From the NCBI GenBank assembly GCA_024102815.1, contig JAGFJJ010000005.1, forward strand, positions 167,363-231,362: a DNA stretch of 64,000 nucleotides, given 5' to 3'. This DNA is from Phycisphaerae bacterium (GTDB lineage Bacteria > Planctomycetota > Phycisphaerae > UBA1845). The translations under genes and the position numbers were made by a program. Positions within the stretch are counted from its first letter, which is position 1. The number at the start of each line of letters is the position of its first letter. The notes under the pieces are model-generated. The model did no database searches and was not told where the DNA came from. It was given only the letters and a program-made list of their open reading frames with translations. Below are positions 16,187 to 24,561 of the stretch, piece after piece.

Positions 16187-18601
16187 TTACGACTGCTCCA
16201 CGACTTGCCTCAGGTACTTCCCCATCTCCTCAAGAAACTTCCCCATCTGCGCCTTGTAGCTGAACCGCTCGATTACCACCTCGCGCATTCGGTGTACGAT
16301 TTCCTGCCGCAGCGCCTCCCCCTCCAGGAACCGCTCCGCCACGCGTTCGAATTCCTCGGCCGAGTCAAACACGAGGTCCGCGAACCCGGGGAATGCTTCG
16401 TCCGGGTAGGGCAGCTCGGCTGCCATGCGCAGATTGGCCACGATGTAATCATCGCCCGGATCGACGTCATCGAGTCCCCGTCCGCAAAACGTCCGCAGGT
16501 TTTCCCATAATTCGCCGTCCTCGCAGGCAAGCACATCTCGCATCGTGTGCAGATTCAGCGCATCCAGCCGCGCCGCGAGCTGCCGCAGTGTCCCGCTCAT
16601 TAGATCATGCGGCACACGCCGCGAGAGGAAGAATCCCCCGGCTGCCAGCCCGTCCAAGGCCCGCTGATGGATGAACCCGGCGGGCATCAGTTGCAGGTTG
16701 ATCCGCGACGCCCGGTATACGCCAATGAGCTCCCGCCCGTTTTCTGCCGGACCGGCCGCGAACTCCGCCAGGGTCGGATGCCGATCCCAGCCATTGCCGT
16801 AGATGCGAAAGCGACGCCGCGCGCGCCGCGCCCATGCCGCCACCCATTCCAACGCTTCGTGGCGAAAAATGCGATCACCCAGGCGCCACAGATACCAGCC
16901 GCACAGTTGCCGGGCGCCCGCTTCGTCCACGCTGATTCCGGTTCGGCGCGTGGCCTCGCGCAGGATCAACCGGGGCAGTCCGCTGTGCATGGTTCTCGCC
17001 TGCGCAAGTTCCACGAGCGCGAGCTCGTACAACTCATCCAGCAAATGAGCGAGTCGAGGATCGCCCGCCTTTTTCCGCTCTTCTTCATGAAACGCTCGCG
17101 GCGTCTGCGATGCGTGGCTGACGTATGACACGTCGCATGCGTAACGCGTTCGTTCTTCCTCAGTGAGCGGCTCACCGCCGAACTGCTCCGGACATGTAGG
17201 CACGATCGCTGAAAGAAACTGCCTCGGATCGCAGCCCGCCATGAGCCACCGCGTCTTGGAGCATCCAGTCAGAAAGTCGTGCCGCGCGACCTGGCGAAGA
17301 TTCTCGTCCGTGAACACGTGCGGAAGCTGGTCCTGGTCCCATGTCAGTATGGGCAGGTTCTCGGGAACGATCTGCCCGAACTCGGGGCGGAGGTGATCGA
17401 GATTGAAGAACACGTCGGGGTCGAGCCGGCGAATGGTATCGTGATAGGTTGCCAGCCCCACGACCTCATGCGGCCGGCGCTCCTTGAGCACCTCGCAGGT
17501 GTGCCCCAGCGACTCGAACGCTCGCTGGGCATCACGCACGGAATGCTGGAGAAACGTCGTATGGACGCTGACCGCGGACAGGATTCTCAGCGGTGCGCCC
17601 TTCCCCGAAAGCGCCTCGTCAAAACGCCGCGCCCAATAAGAGACATCGCGTCCGGCGTACTGCCGCTGCAATGCTTCCCATGATTGCAGCGCAGCCTGCT
17701 CACGCTCTGCCAAAACGGTCTGCGCAGCAGCCACGGCACCCGGCGACGGCCCCAATCGGAAACGACCGAGCGTGAACGCGTGGGCGGGAACGGGAAGGTC
17801 GACGTTCGCCCGGAGCAAGTCGACAAACCGCTGCGCGGCGCCTTCGCCGGTGAACAGGAAAAGCCGCTCGTCGGCGAGCCGATCGGACCAGTCCCGCAGG
17901 TGGAGCGCGATCGAAAGCAGCGCTGCGTCGGGTTCCACGACATACAGCGCACTGGAATGTCGAAGAAAGCTGTTGAGCGTGCGGTCGTAGATGCGCTCGA
18001 AAAGGTGGCCGAGGTCGAGGCCCTCGAAAAGATAGGGCCCCGGGAAGGCGTTGCCGATGTCGGGCGGGAGCGGATGTCGATCCGCCTCGGCGCGATGGTC
18101 GGCGAGGTCCGGTATCCACCGCCACCCCGACGGTTCGATCCATCGCACCTGTTCGTTTCCGCAGGCATCTTCGTAGAGCTCGAATTGCCGGTGCGATGCG
18201 CGCCATGCCCGGCGGATGCCCGTCACATCGACGTTGCGCGATTCGAGTGCCTGAAGGTTCCGCTCAAACCGGGTGGCGTATCGAGACCAGGGCACCCGGC
18301 CATCGGGACGTCCCGCAAGCGCCCGGGACATTCTCCCAGCTTCACTCGCAGCGTCGCTTCCTTCCTCGTCGGGGTTGAATCGCTGCGCGGATGCGTGATT
18401 TTCCGGGATCGACGAAAGCAAGTCTCGCGCCGGACGGACGAGCCCCAGGCGAGCATATTCTCGCGCGATTCTCAGCCGCAGTGTCGGCGCGTGCGGCGAA
18501 ACCGAAAGCTGCCGGTGCACTCCGGCGATGATCGCGTAGGCCTCGCTCGCCGGTCCGGCGCTGGGGAGCACATTCCCTTGGATTTGTGTCATGCCGTCCA
18601 T
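16187..18601 (-). CDS. CgeB-like glycosyltransferase family protein
   Basis: The product is about 804 residues. The C-terminal part (about 520-800) has the layout of CgeB/glycosyl transferase group 1 proteins: R-F-R-I-Y-G-N-G-W-D, then Y-R-A-S-R-I-N-L-Q-L, and A-L-D-G-L-A-A-G-G-F-F-L, the loop that normally holds the donor nucleotide sugar. The middle (about 340-500) includes D-V-F-F-N-L-D-H-L-R-P-E-F and L-T-W-D-Q-D, as in the DUF3880 region often paired with it. The first 300 residues are unfamiliar and include a TPR-like helical start. No membrane segment is seen. It follows the lpxD-lpxI-lipoprotein set by 140 bases, which hints at surface glycan or LPS work, but this is inference. The start is uncertain; M at 18592 is the alternative. 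Confidence 0.72.
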   Translation of the reverse strand: MDGMTQIQGNVLPSAGPASEAYAIIAGVHRQLSVSPHAPTLRLRIAREYARLGLVRPARDLLSSIPENHASAQRFNPDEEGSDAASEAGRMSRALAGRPDGRVPWSRYATRFERNLQALESRNVDVTGIRRAWRASHRQFELYEDACGNEQVRWIEPSGWRWIPDLADHRAEADRHPLPPDIGNAFPGPYLFEGLDLGHLFERIYDRTLNSFLRHSSALYVVEPDAALLSIALHLRDWSDRLADERLFLFTGEGAAQRFVDLLRANVDLPVPAHAFTLGRFRLGPSPGAVAAAQTVLAEREQAALQSWEALQRQYAGRDVSYWARRFDEALSGKGAPLRILSAVSVHTTFLQHSVRDAQRAFESLGHTCEVLKERRPHEVVGLATYHDTIRRLDPDVFFNLDHLRPEFGQIVPENLPILTWDQDQLPHVFTDENLRQVARHDFLTGCSKTRWLMAGCDPRQFLSAIVPTCPEQFGGEPLTEEERTRYACDVSYVSHASQTPRAFHEEERKKAGDPRLAHLLDELYELALVELAQARTMHSGLPRLILREATRRTGISVDEAGARQLCGWYLWRLGDRIFRHEALEWVAAWARRARRRFRIYGNGWDRHPTLAEFAAGPAENGRELIGVYRASRINLQLMPAGFIHQRALDGLAAGGFFLSRRVPHDLMSGTLRQLAARLDALNLHTMRDVLACEDGELWENLRTFCGRGLDDVDPGDDYIVANLRMAAELPYPDEAFPGFADLVFDSAEEFERVAERFLEGEALRQEIVHRMREVVIERFSYKAQMGKFLEEMGKYLRQVVEQS

Positions 18602-18741
18602 GATCAACGCGGAGTCGTCCCTCCGGCCTCTGTCCATCGGTTGTGGGGGCGCTGAACAAACGCCCACTGGCCGCATACAGAGATTCATCGGTGTGCGGCG
18701 CGGCGCGCCTTGCGGAGAACTGGGGGCAATCGGAAGCGGGG

Positions 18742-19440
18742 CTATTCAACACCGGCCTTCTCGACGCTGCGGCGAAATTCGTAGGGACCTGCGGTCGATC
18801 CCCAGACCTGCTTGCCGGCGGCGTCAAAGCCGCGATCCCAGGTGCGCAGACCCCACGAGGCGACGGTGACTTCGGATGTAGCGTACGATGCACCTCGCAA
18901 CGTACTTGTGCACTCCCGGCCGGGGGTTGATCCCTCAAACCAGCCGTTCGGCGAGCGTCGCAGCAATATGGCGCAGCCCTTGCGGGGCGTGAGCTGCTCC
19001 GGCGAAACGAGGGCCAGCGGATGTCTTTCCCGCCAGGCGCCGACAAAACGAAGCGGGTCGCCCGGCAGTTCGAACACGCGACTCTCAAGCACGCGATCGG
19101 CTTCGCGTGAGATTCGGTACACGCGCTGGCGATACGGCTTATCCGGCGTGGCCGCGGCGGACTGCTCGACGTACATCCATGTTGCATCGCGGCGCGCCGG
19201 CCAGATCGGCACCATGTGCAGGCGGATATCGTAGAAGTTGTCCGGATCGGACTCGTGTTGCGCCGTACTGGAGAATGAACCGGTCATCCATTCCACCAGT
19301 TGGGCGAGGTCGCGATCTTTCTTGGCGCCGGCACCGCGCCCCGTGGTAGCGCAACCAGCGACGAGAATCGACGCGACCAGCAAGAACGTTGCAACGTGCG
19401 TTCTCAAATCAAGCGAAAGGGCCCGTCTCATGATCCCCAT
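18742..19440 (-). CDS. CpcT/CpeT-like (phycobilin lyase family) lipoprotein
   Basis: The 232-residue protein is a predicted lipoprotein with lipobox L-V-A-G-C at about residues 26-30. The mature part matches the CpcT/CpeT pattern along its length: L-V-E-W-M-T-G-S-F-S-S, then I-R-L-H-M-V-P-I-W, W-M-Y-V-E-Q-S-A-A, P-Y-R-Q-R-V-Y-R-I, K-G-C-A-I-L-L-R-R, L-R-G-A-S-Y-A-T-S-E-V and W-D-R-G-F-D-A-A-G-K-Q-V-W-G. In cyanobacteria these proteins attach bilins to phycobiliproteins; nothing here suggests phycobilisomes, so the ligand is unknown. It overlaps the lpxI end: starting from M4 (19431) gives a 4-base ATGA overlap, so it is probably translated with lpxI. Confidence 0.82.
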   Translation of the reverse strand: MGIMRRALSLDLRTHVATFLLVASILVAGCATTGRGAGAKKDRDLAQLVEWMTGSFSSTAQHESDPDNFYDIRLHMVPIWPARRDATWMYVEQSAAATPDKPYRQRVYRISREADRVLESRVFELPGDPLRFVGAWRERHPLALVSPEQLTPRKGCAILLRRSPNGWFEGSTPGRECTSTLRGASYATSEVTVASWGLRTWDRGFDAAGKQVWGSTAGPYEFRRSVEKAGVE

Positions 19441-20327
19441 CCCACGAGCGTGACTGTTCCAAAGTCTGCTAAGTACGGCTCACGGAGTCCCATGATCACG
19501 ACGCCCGCCGCTTCAGCATCGGCGATCATTCGTTCACGCTCGACAATGACGGTTCGTCCTGCCTCGATGACGAGCAGCTTGCCCCCGTGCTGCTTGAGGC
19601 GGGCAATGGTGTCGGGCCCGACCGTGGGCACGTCAAAACGCATGTCCTGGTTCGGCTTGGCGACCTTGACCAGGGTCCACCCGCCCGCGCGACAGAGGGC
19701 TCCGGCGCGTTCGATCATGCGGTCGGTGCCTTCGATCGCTTCGACCGCGATAACTTCCTTCTCCTTCACGGCGACGGATTGCCCGATGTCGAGGCGTCCC
19801 ATCTCTCGGGCGATCGTCCAGCCGAACGTGGCGTCCGCCCGCTGTGCATCGTTCGGCGCTCGGCGCGTGAGCACGCCTTCCGGTGCCATGTCTTCTGCGC
19901 TGTATTTCATGCATGGCTGCATGATGATGCCCTGTCTCGCGAGCTTTTCAGCGACGGCTGACAATACGGTGTCGTTACGCTTGTCCGCGATCTCAAAAAA
20001 CCAGAGCCGGATGGCGGTCCAGTCGGGCAGATACTTGATCAACCGGAACCGGCCGTACATCTCCGTCTTGCGCACCGACCCGGCAAGGATGACCTCACGG
20101 GCGCCGAACCTTCGGAGAAGTCTGATCCAGCTACCCGGCCGGGCCAGCCCCGACCAGCAGAAGGCATCGGCCAGCCGTGACAGTGCGGGATCGGCGAAGC
20201 CTCGTAAGCCGATGACCATGCACTCACAGCCGGCGCGCCGGGCGCCCTCGACAACCATGAAGGGGAATCGACCGGCTCCGGCGATAATGCCCAGCCGCGA
20301 GGATTCCGGTTGTCCGGCTCGACTCAT
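19428..20327 (-). CDS. lpxI: UDP-2,3-diacylglucosamine pyrophosphatase LpxI
   Basis: LpxI (formerly DUF1009) hydrolyses UDP-2,3-diacylglucosamine to lipid X, the fourth step of lipid A synthesis, replacing LpxH in many bacteria. The 299-residue protein has the family features: L-G-I-I-A-G-A-G-R-F-P at the start, G-S-V-R-K near residue 85, D-T-V-L-S-A-V-A near 120, a central F-G-W-T-I-A-R-E-M-G-R-L-D-I-G-Q-S-V block, E-A-I-E-G-T-D and the C-terminal V-K-V-A-K-P-N-Q-D-M-R-F-D-V-P-T. The length is slightly above the usual 270-285. It overlaps lpxD by 4 bases (ATGA) and the CpcT/CpeT-like gene downstream, so three genes form one tightly coupled operon. Confidence 0.95.
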   Translation of the reverse strand: MSRAGQPESSRLGIIAGAGRFPFMVVEGARRAGCECMVIGLRGFADPALSRLADAFCWSGLARPGSWIRLLRRFGAREVILAGSVRKTEMYGRFRLIKYLPDWTAIRLWFFEIADKRNDTVLSAVAEKLARQGIIMQPCMKYSAEDMAPEGVLTRRAPNDAQRADATFGWTIAREMGRLDIGQSVAVKEKEVIAVEAIEGTDRMIERAGALCRAGGWTLVKVAKPNQDMRFDVPTVGPDTIARLKQHGGKLLVIEAGRTVIVERERMIADAEAAGVVIMGLREPYLADFGTVTLVGWGS

Positions 20328-21379
20328 GATGTCCGGCCGCCGCCTCGCAGTTTTTCCACTTCCCGCTCGAGCTCGCGCACGCGCTTGACCAGTTCCGGCA
20401 ATTTCTGAACCGCGATCATGGCCCGTTTGGCTTCGTTCAGCTCTATCGCCGGGCTTCCCAGCAGCTTCATGCCGGCAGGTACATCTCCGGAGATTCCCGC
20501 CTGCGCGCCCACTTGAACGTCATCGCCGATGGAGCAATGTCCGGCCACCCCGACTTGTCCCGCAAGTGTGACGTGTCGTCCAATGTTGACCGACCCGGCG
20601 ATGCCCACGAGCCCGACGAAAAGGCAGTCCGGTCCGATCTTCGTACCGTGTCCGACGACGATCACGTTCCCGAATTTCGTTCCTGTCCCGATCTCGGTGC
20701 GCCCCAGCGTGGCCCGATCCACGGCGCAGTTGGCACCGATCTCCACGTCGTCGCCGATGACGGTCCGTCCGACCTGAGGGATTTTCACCCATTTCCCCTC
20801 GTACGGCGCGTAACCCAGCCCATCTTCGCCGACCACGGAACCGGCATGTATGGTCACGCGATTGCCGAGGACGCAGCGATCGTACACCACGACGTTGGGA
20901 AAGAGCACGCAGTCATCACCGATCGTAACATGCTCGGCGACGTAACATCCGGGATACACGGTGCAGTTCTCGCCAATGATGACATGAGCAGCGATTGTCG
21001 CACCGGGGGCGATGTTCGCACCGTTGCCCAGCTTGGCAGTCGGGTCAATATGGGCCTTCTCGCTGATGCCCCATTGGGGATGCTTGCGGTAGCCGTGCAG
21101 AGCGATGATCGCCGCTGTGACCGCCGCATAGGGGTCGCCGCAGCGGATCGCGGCGAGTCCGTCAGGAACCGGCACATCATCGCGCAGAATCACGGCCGAC
21201 GCCCGGGTTCTGGTCACCTGGGACGTGTATTTGGGGTTGGACAGGAAGGTCAGGTCCCCTTCTGCGGCATCCTCGAGCGTGTTGACGGCGCGGACTTTGC
21301 GGTCCGAACCGTCCAGCCGGACGGAGAGTCCGTGTCCGGACATGAATTGACACAACTCGCTGAGTAGTCGCTCGGCCAA
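20324..21379 (-). CDS. lpxD: UDP-3-O-acylglucosamine N-acyltransferase
   Basis: LpxD adds the second acyl chain to UDP-3-O-acylglucosamine in lipid A synthesis. The protein has an N-terminal uridine-binding domain ending in G-D-L-T-F-L-S-N-P-K-Y, then a long left-handed beta-helix of hexapeptide repeats (about 100-310), with the likely catalytic histidine in V-V-G-H-G-T-K-I-G, and a charged C-terminal helix (E-L-V-K-R-V-R-E-L-E-R-E-V-E-K-L). The start is not certain: TTG 21379 places the N-terminus where the family begins, while the frame is open to TTG 21424 and an ATG occurs only at 21343, inside the domain. It leads the lpxD-lpxI-CpcT/CpeT operon and is divergent from hemL. Confidence 0.94.
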   Translation of the reverse strand: MAERLLSELCQFMSGHGLSVRLDGSDRKVRAVNTLEDAAEGDLTFLSNPKYTSQVTRTRASAVILRDDVPVPDGLAAIRCGDPYAAVTAAIIALHGYRKHPQWGISEKAHIDPTAKLGNGANIAPGATIAAHVIIGENCTVYPGCYVAEHVTIGDDCVLFPNVVVYDRCVLGNRVTIHAGSVVGEDGLGYAPYEGKWVKIPQVGRTVIGDDVEIGANCAVDRATLGRTEIGTGTKFGNVIVVGHGTKIGPDCLFVGLVGIAGSVNIGRHVTLAGQVGVAGHCSIGDDVQVGAQAGISGDVPAGMKLLGSPAIELNEAKRAMIAVQKLPELVKRVRELEREVEKLRGGGRTS

Positions 21380-21553
21380 GGCGCGTCTTTCCCTATTGCA
21401 GGCGTTCGGGTGTAAAACTCCCAACCAGACCGGCGTGGATTGTCCAAGTGGGTGCGAAGACTGTCAACGCGACGCACCGCATCGCGGAATCGGCGGCTCT
21501 TCCGTGACAACCCTCGCCTCGTGCGTTCTAATGCCTCGCGGGAGGACTTTTCG

Positions 21554-22861
21554 ATGACCAAGTTGACGGAGGTCAGGCGGACACGCTCGGCCGAGCTCTT
21601 CAAGAAAGCGTGCAATCTGCTCGTCGGAGGCGTGAACAGCCCCGTGCGGGCCTTCCGCGCCGTCGGTGGCGAGCCCGTGTTTCTCGAGCGCGCCGAAGGT
21701 GCTTACGTTTTTGACGTTGACGGGAACCGCTACGTCGACCTCGTGGGGACCTGGGGGCCGGCGATCGTGGGCCACGCCCATCCGGCCGTCGTCGAGGCGG
21801 TTCAGCAAGCGGCGACGCGTGGGCTGAGTTTTGGGGCATGCTGTGCCGCCGAAGCGGAGCTCGCGGAGATCGTCGTTTCGGCATTGCCTTCAGTCGAGAT
21901 GATCCGGTTTGTCAACAGCGGGACAGAAGCGGCCATGAGCGCCATTCGGTTGGCGCGGGCCGCGACGAAGCGATCGTGCGTGGTGAAGTTCACGGGTTGC
22001 TACCACGGTCATACCGATGGCTTGCTCGTCGCGGCCGGATCGGGCGCGGCGACCTTTGGCGAGCCGGACTCCGCCGGCGTGCCACCGGAATACGCCCGGC
22101 TGACATTGCTGGCCGAATACAACGACCTTCCCAGTGTTGAAAAACTGCTTGCTGAACACGGGTCGAAAGTCGCCGCGATACTTGTCGAGCCGGTCGCGGG
22201 GAACATGGGCTTTGTTTTGCCGGAGCCGGGCTTCCTCGAAGGCTTGCGGAGCCTGTGCGATCGACACGGCTGCCTGCTGGTTTTCGATGAAGTGATGACC
22301 GGCTTTCGTGTCGCGTGGGGCGGATACCAGAATCACTGCGGCGTCCGACCCGACCTGACCGTGCTCGGCAAGGTCATCGGCGGCGGCATGCCCGTTGCCG
22401 CGTACGGCGGTCCGCGAAAGATCATGGAGTTTCTCAGCCCACTGGGCCCGACGTACCAGGCCGGGACGCTCAGCGGGAACCCGATCGGTATGGCTGCCGG
22501 AATTGCCACCTTGCAGATTTGCCAGTCGCCGGGATTCTACGAGGACCTTGAGTCGACGGCGGAGAGAGTCACTCGGGTGCTTGCATCCGCCGCTGAACAT
22601 GCGGGACTGCCCCTTCAAACCGGTTTTCACGGCGGGATGCTGGGAATGTACCTCTCGGACCATCCCGTACGCAACTTTGCCGATGCCAAACGTGCCGATC
22701 ACGCGCGCTTCGCCAGGTTCTTCAGGGCGATGCTCGATCGCGGCGTGTGGCTCCCGCCATCCGGATACGAGGCCATGTTCGTTTCCGCGGCGCATGACGA
22801 AGCGGCCATCAGCTACATCGGCGATGCGGCAAGGGAGGCGTTCCAGGAGGCGGCAAGATGA
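21554..22861 (+). CDS. hemL: Glutamate-1-semialdehyde 2,1-aminomutase
   Basis: HemL converts glutamate-1-semialdehyde to 5-aminolevulinate, the second step of the C5 heme pathway, using PLP or PMP. The 435-residue protein has N-S-P-V-R-A-F near the N-terminus, F-V-N-S-G-T-E-A-A-M-S-A-I-R-L-A-R-A, F-D-E-V-M-T-G-F-R and the PLP lysine in L-G-K-V-I-G-G-G-M-P. ATG 21554 has a GGGAGG Shine-Dalgarno 8 bases upstream. The stop overlaps the hemC start by 4 bases (ATGA), so hemL, hemC and hemD form a translation-coupled operon. The C5 route is confirmed by the HemA-like domain at 53.3-54.6 kb. Confidence 0.97.
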   Translation: MTKLTEVRRTRSAELFKKACNLLVGGVNSPVRAFRAVGGEPVFLERAEGAYVFDVDGNRYVDLVGTWGPAIVGHAHPAVVEAVQQAATRGLSFGACCAAEAELAEIVVSALPSVEMIRFVNSGTEAAMSAIRLARAATKRSCVVKFTGCYHGHTDGLLVAAGSGAATFGEPDSAGVPPEYARLTLLAEYNDLPSVEKLLAEHGSKVAAILVEPVAGNMGFVLPEPGFLEGLRSLCDRHGCLLVFDEVMTGFRVAWGGYQNHCGVRPDLTVLGKVIGGGMPVAAYGGPRKIMEFLSPLGPTYQAGTLSGNPIGMAAGIATLQICQSPGFYEDLESTAERVTRVLASAAEHAGLPLQTGFHGGMLGMYLSDHPVRNFADAKRADHARFARFFRAMLDRGVWLPPSGYEAMFVSAAHDEAAISYIGDAAREAFQEAAR

Positions 22862-23739
22862 GCAAACTGCGCGTCGGAACCCGCGGCAGCGACCTTGCCC
22901 TCTGGCAGACCGGATGGGTCTGCGATCGGCTTCGAGAAGCTCATCCGGGGCTCGAGATCGAGCGCATTATCATCAAGACGCACGGGGACGTCCGGCCTGA
23001 CGAGCCGTTCGGGGGCGACCTTCCGGTCGGGGCGTTTGTCACCGCTATTGAGCGCGCCCTGCAATCGAGCGAGGTGGATTTCGCCGTCCATAGTTACAAA
23101 GACCTCCAGACGGCCGAGACCGCCGGGCTGACCATCGCGGCCGTGCCGGTGCGTGAGGTTGTCCACGACGTGCTTCTCAGCCGGGCGCCGGTCGACCTGG
23201 CGCGTGTTCCAAACGGCTTCCGCTTGGGGACCAGCAGTCCGCGGCGGGCCGCGCAGTTCCGGCGGCTGGCAGAAATTGAGGTTGTAGCGATACGCGGCAA
23301 CGTCCCCACGCGCGTCGCCAAGCTTGAGTCGGACAAACTCGATGGGGTGGTTCTGGCCGGAGCAGGGCTCAAGCGCCTGGGAATTACCCACCCGCACATG
23401 ACAGCATTGCCGACGGATCGGTTTCCCCCAGCCCCGGCACAAGGGGCACTGGCTGTCCAGACTCGGTCGGACGATCCGGCCCAAGCGGTCATCGCGGCGA
23501 TTGACCACCGGAAAACGCGCCGGGCGGTGGATGCCGAGCGGTCGTTCCTTCGGACGATCGCGGCCGGTTGTCATACGCCCGTCGCAGCACTGGGAAGCGT
23601 CAATGGAGATTCCATTCGGCTTCATGCGCAGCTTTTCAGCGACGACTACACGCGTGTGGCCGAGGGGGTCGAGGAGGGGGGCGATCCTGTTGAGGTCGGG
23701 GCGGCGCTTGCCCGCAGGCTGCTCCACGAGCTGGGTTAA
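22858..23739 (+). CDS. hemC: Porphobilinogen deaminase (hydroxymethylbilane synthase)
   Basis: HemC joins four porphobilinogens into hydroxymethylbilane. The 293-residue protein shows V-G-T-R-G-S-D-L-A-L-W-Q-T at the N-terminus, F-A-V-H-S-Y-K-D-L, L-G-T-S-S-P-R-R-A-A-Q, I-R-G-N-V-P-T-R-V and the dipyrromethane-cofactor cysteine in A-A-G-C-H-T-P-V-A. It is a little short because the C-terminal domain is trimmed. H-S-Y-K-D replaces the common H-S-L-K-D, a minor change. It overlaps hemL by 4 bases and is followed by hemD after 66 bases. Confidence 0.96.
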   Translation: MSKLRVGTRGSDLALWQTGWVCDRLREAHPGLEIERIIIKTHGDVRPDEPFGGDLPVGAFVTAIERALQSSEVDFAVHSYKDLQTAETAGLTIAAVPVREVVHDVLLSRAPVDLARVPNGFRLGTSSPRRAAQFRRLAEIEVVAIRGNVPTRVAKLESDKLDGVVLAGAGLKRLGITHPHMTALPTDRFPPAPAQGALAVQTRSDDPAQAVIAAIDHRKTRRAVDAERSFLRTIAAGCHTPVAALGSVNGDSIRLHAQLFSDDYTRVAEGVEEGGDPVEVGAALARRLLHELG

Positions 23740-23805
23740 GCGAGCGGTGGCCGTCAGACTGCACGGGCACACCATAGTCGGACAGTCAATGGGGTTCTTT
23801 TCAGC

Positions 23806-24465
23806 ATGATCCGCGTCTGGGTAACCCGAGAAGAAGACGATGACGGCCCGCTTTGCCATGCGCTGCGGGCCGCGGCGCTGGAGCCTGTCCTGGAACCGGT
23901 CATCGAGCGCCGCATTCTGGGGGATGCCCATCTGGTCATCGGCTCGCTTGCGGCCGAGGACTGGCTCGTGCTCACCAGTCCCTTCGCGGTGAATGCCGTC
24001 GAGCCCGGATCGGCCCGGGTGCCCAAGGTCGCCGTCGTGGGGGAGCCGTCCCGACAGGTGGCGCTGGCCCGGGGATTCCGCGTGGAGTTGGTGGGCAAGG
24101 GGGACGGCGAGAGCCTGTTCGAGATGCTCCGCCACCACGTGCATCACGGACGAGTCTGCTACCCGCGATCGTCGCTGGTGACGCCGCCGCACCCGTGGAG
24201 CGACGTGGAGATCCTCAGCCCCATTCTTTACGAGACCACCCGGCGGGACTTCGACCGCGATGTCGTTCATCGCGTGGACGTGATTTCCGTGGCCAGCGCG
24301 TCGGCCGTGCGCGCCGTCGGGAAGTACGACAAACGCTACGCGTCGATCGGATCAACGACGACGAAGGCGCTGCGGGAGTTGGGCGTTGATCCCTGGGTGC
24401 AGGCCGAGACGCCGAGCTTCGAGGCATTGGCGCAGGTGATAGCGAAAGCTGCGAAGGTCCCCTGA
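23806..24465 (+). CDS. hemD: Uroporphyrinogen-III synthase
   Basis: HemD closes hydroxymethylbilane with inversion of ring D. This family is poorly conserved, but the 219-residue protein keeps its features: V-W-V-T-R-E near the start, L-V-L-T-S-P-F-A-V-N-A-V, V-A-V-V-G-E-P-S, Y-P-R-S-S-L-V, Y-E-T-T-R, the second-domain S-V-A-S-A-S-A-V-R-A-V and the C-terminal S-I-G-S-T-T-T-K-A-L-R-E-L-G. Position directly after hemC supports the call. It is shorter than the usual 250 residues. Confidence 0.9.
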   Translation: MIRVWVTREEDDDGPLCHALRAAALEPVLEPVIERRILGDAHLVIGSLAAEDWLVLTSPFAVNAVEPGSARVPKVAVVGEPSRQVALARGFRVELVGKGDGESLFEMLRHHVHHGRVCYPRSSLVTPPHPWSDVEILSPILYETTRRDFDRDVVHRVDVISVASASAVRAVGKYDKRYASIGSTTTKALRELGVDPWVQAETPSFEALAQVIAKAAKVP

Positions 24466-24561
24466 GGTGCGCCGGACGGGCGACGATCTTCCTGGAGGGA
24501 GCAGGGATGCCCACATGGCAAGTCGGTTGCAAGAGGCCGTCTAAACCGAGGGCAATCCGCG

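Noticed and set aside
17684..18655. 323-codon frame on the plus strand over the CgeB-like gene
   Set aside because: Antisense to a gene with glycosyltransferase motifs; no domain of its own.
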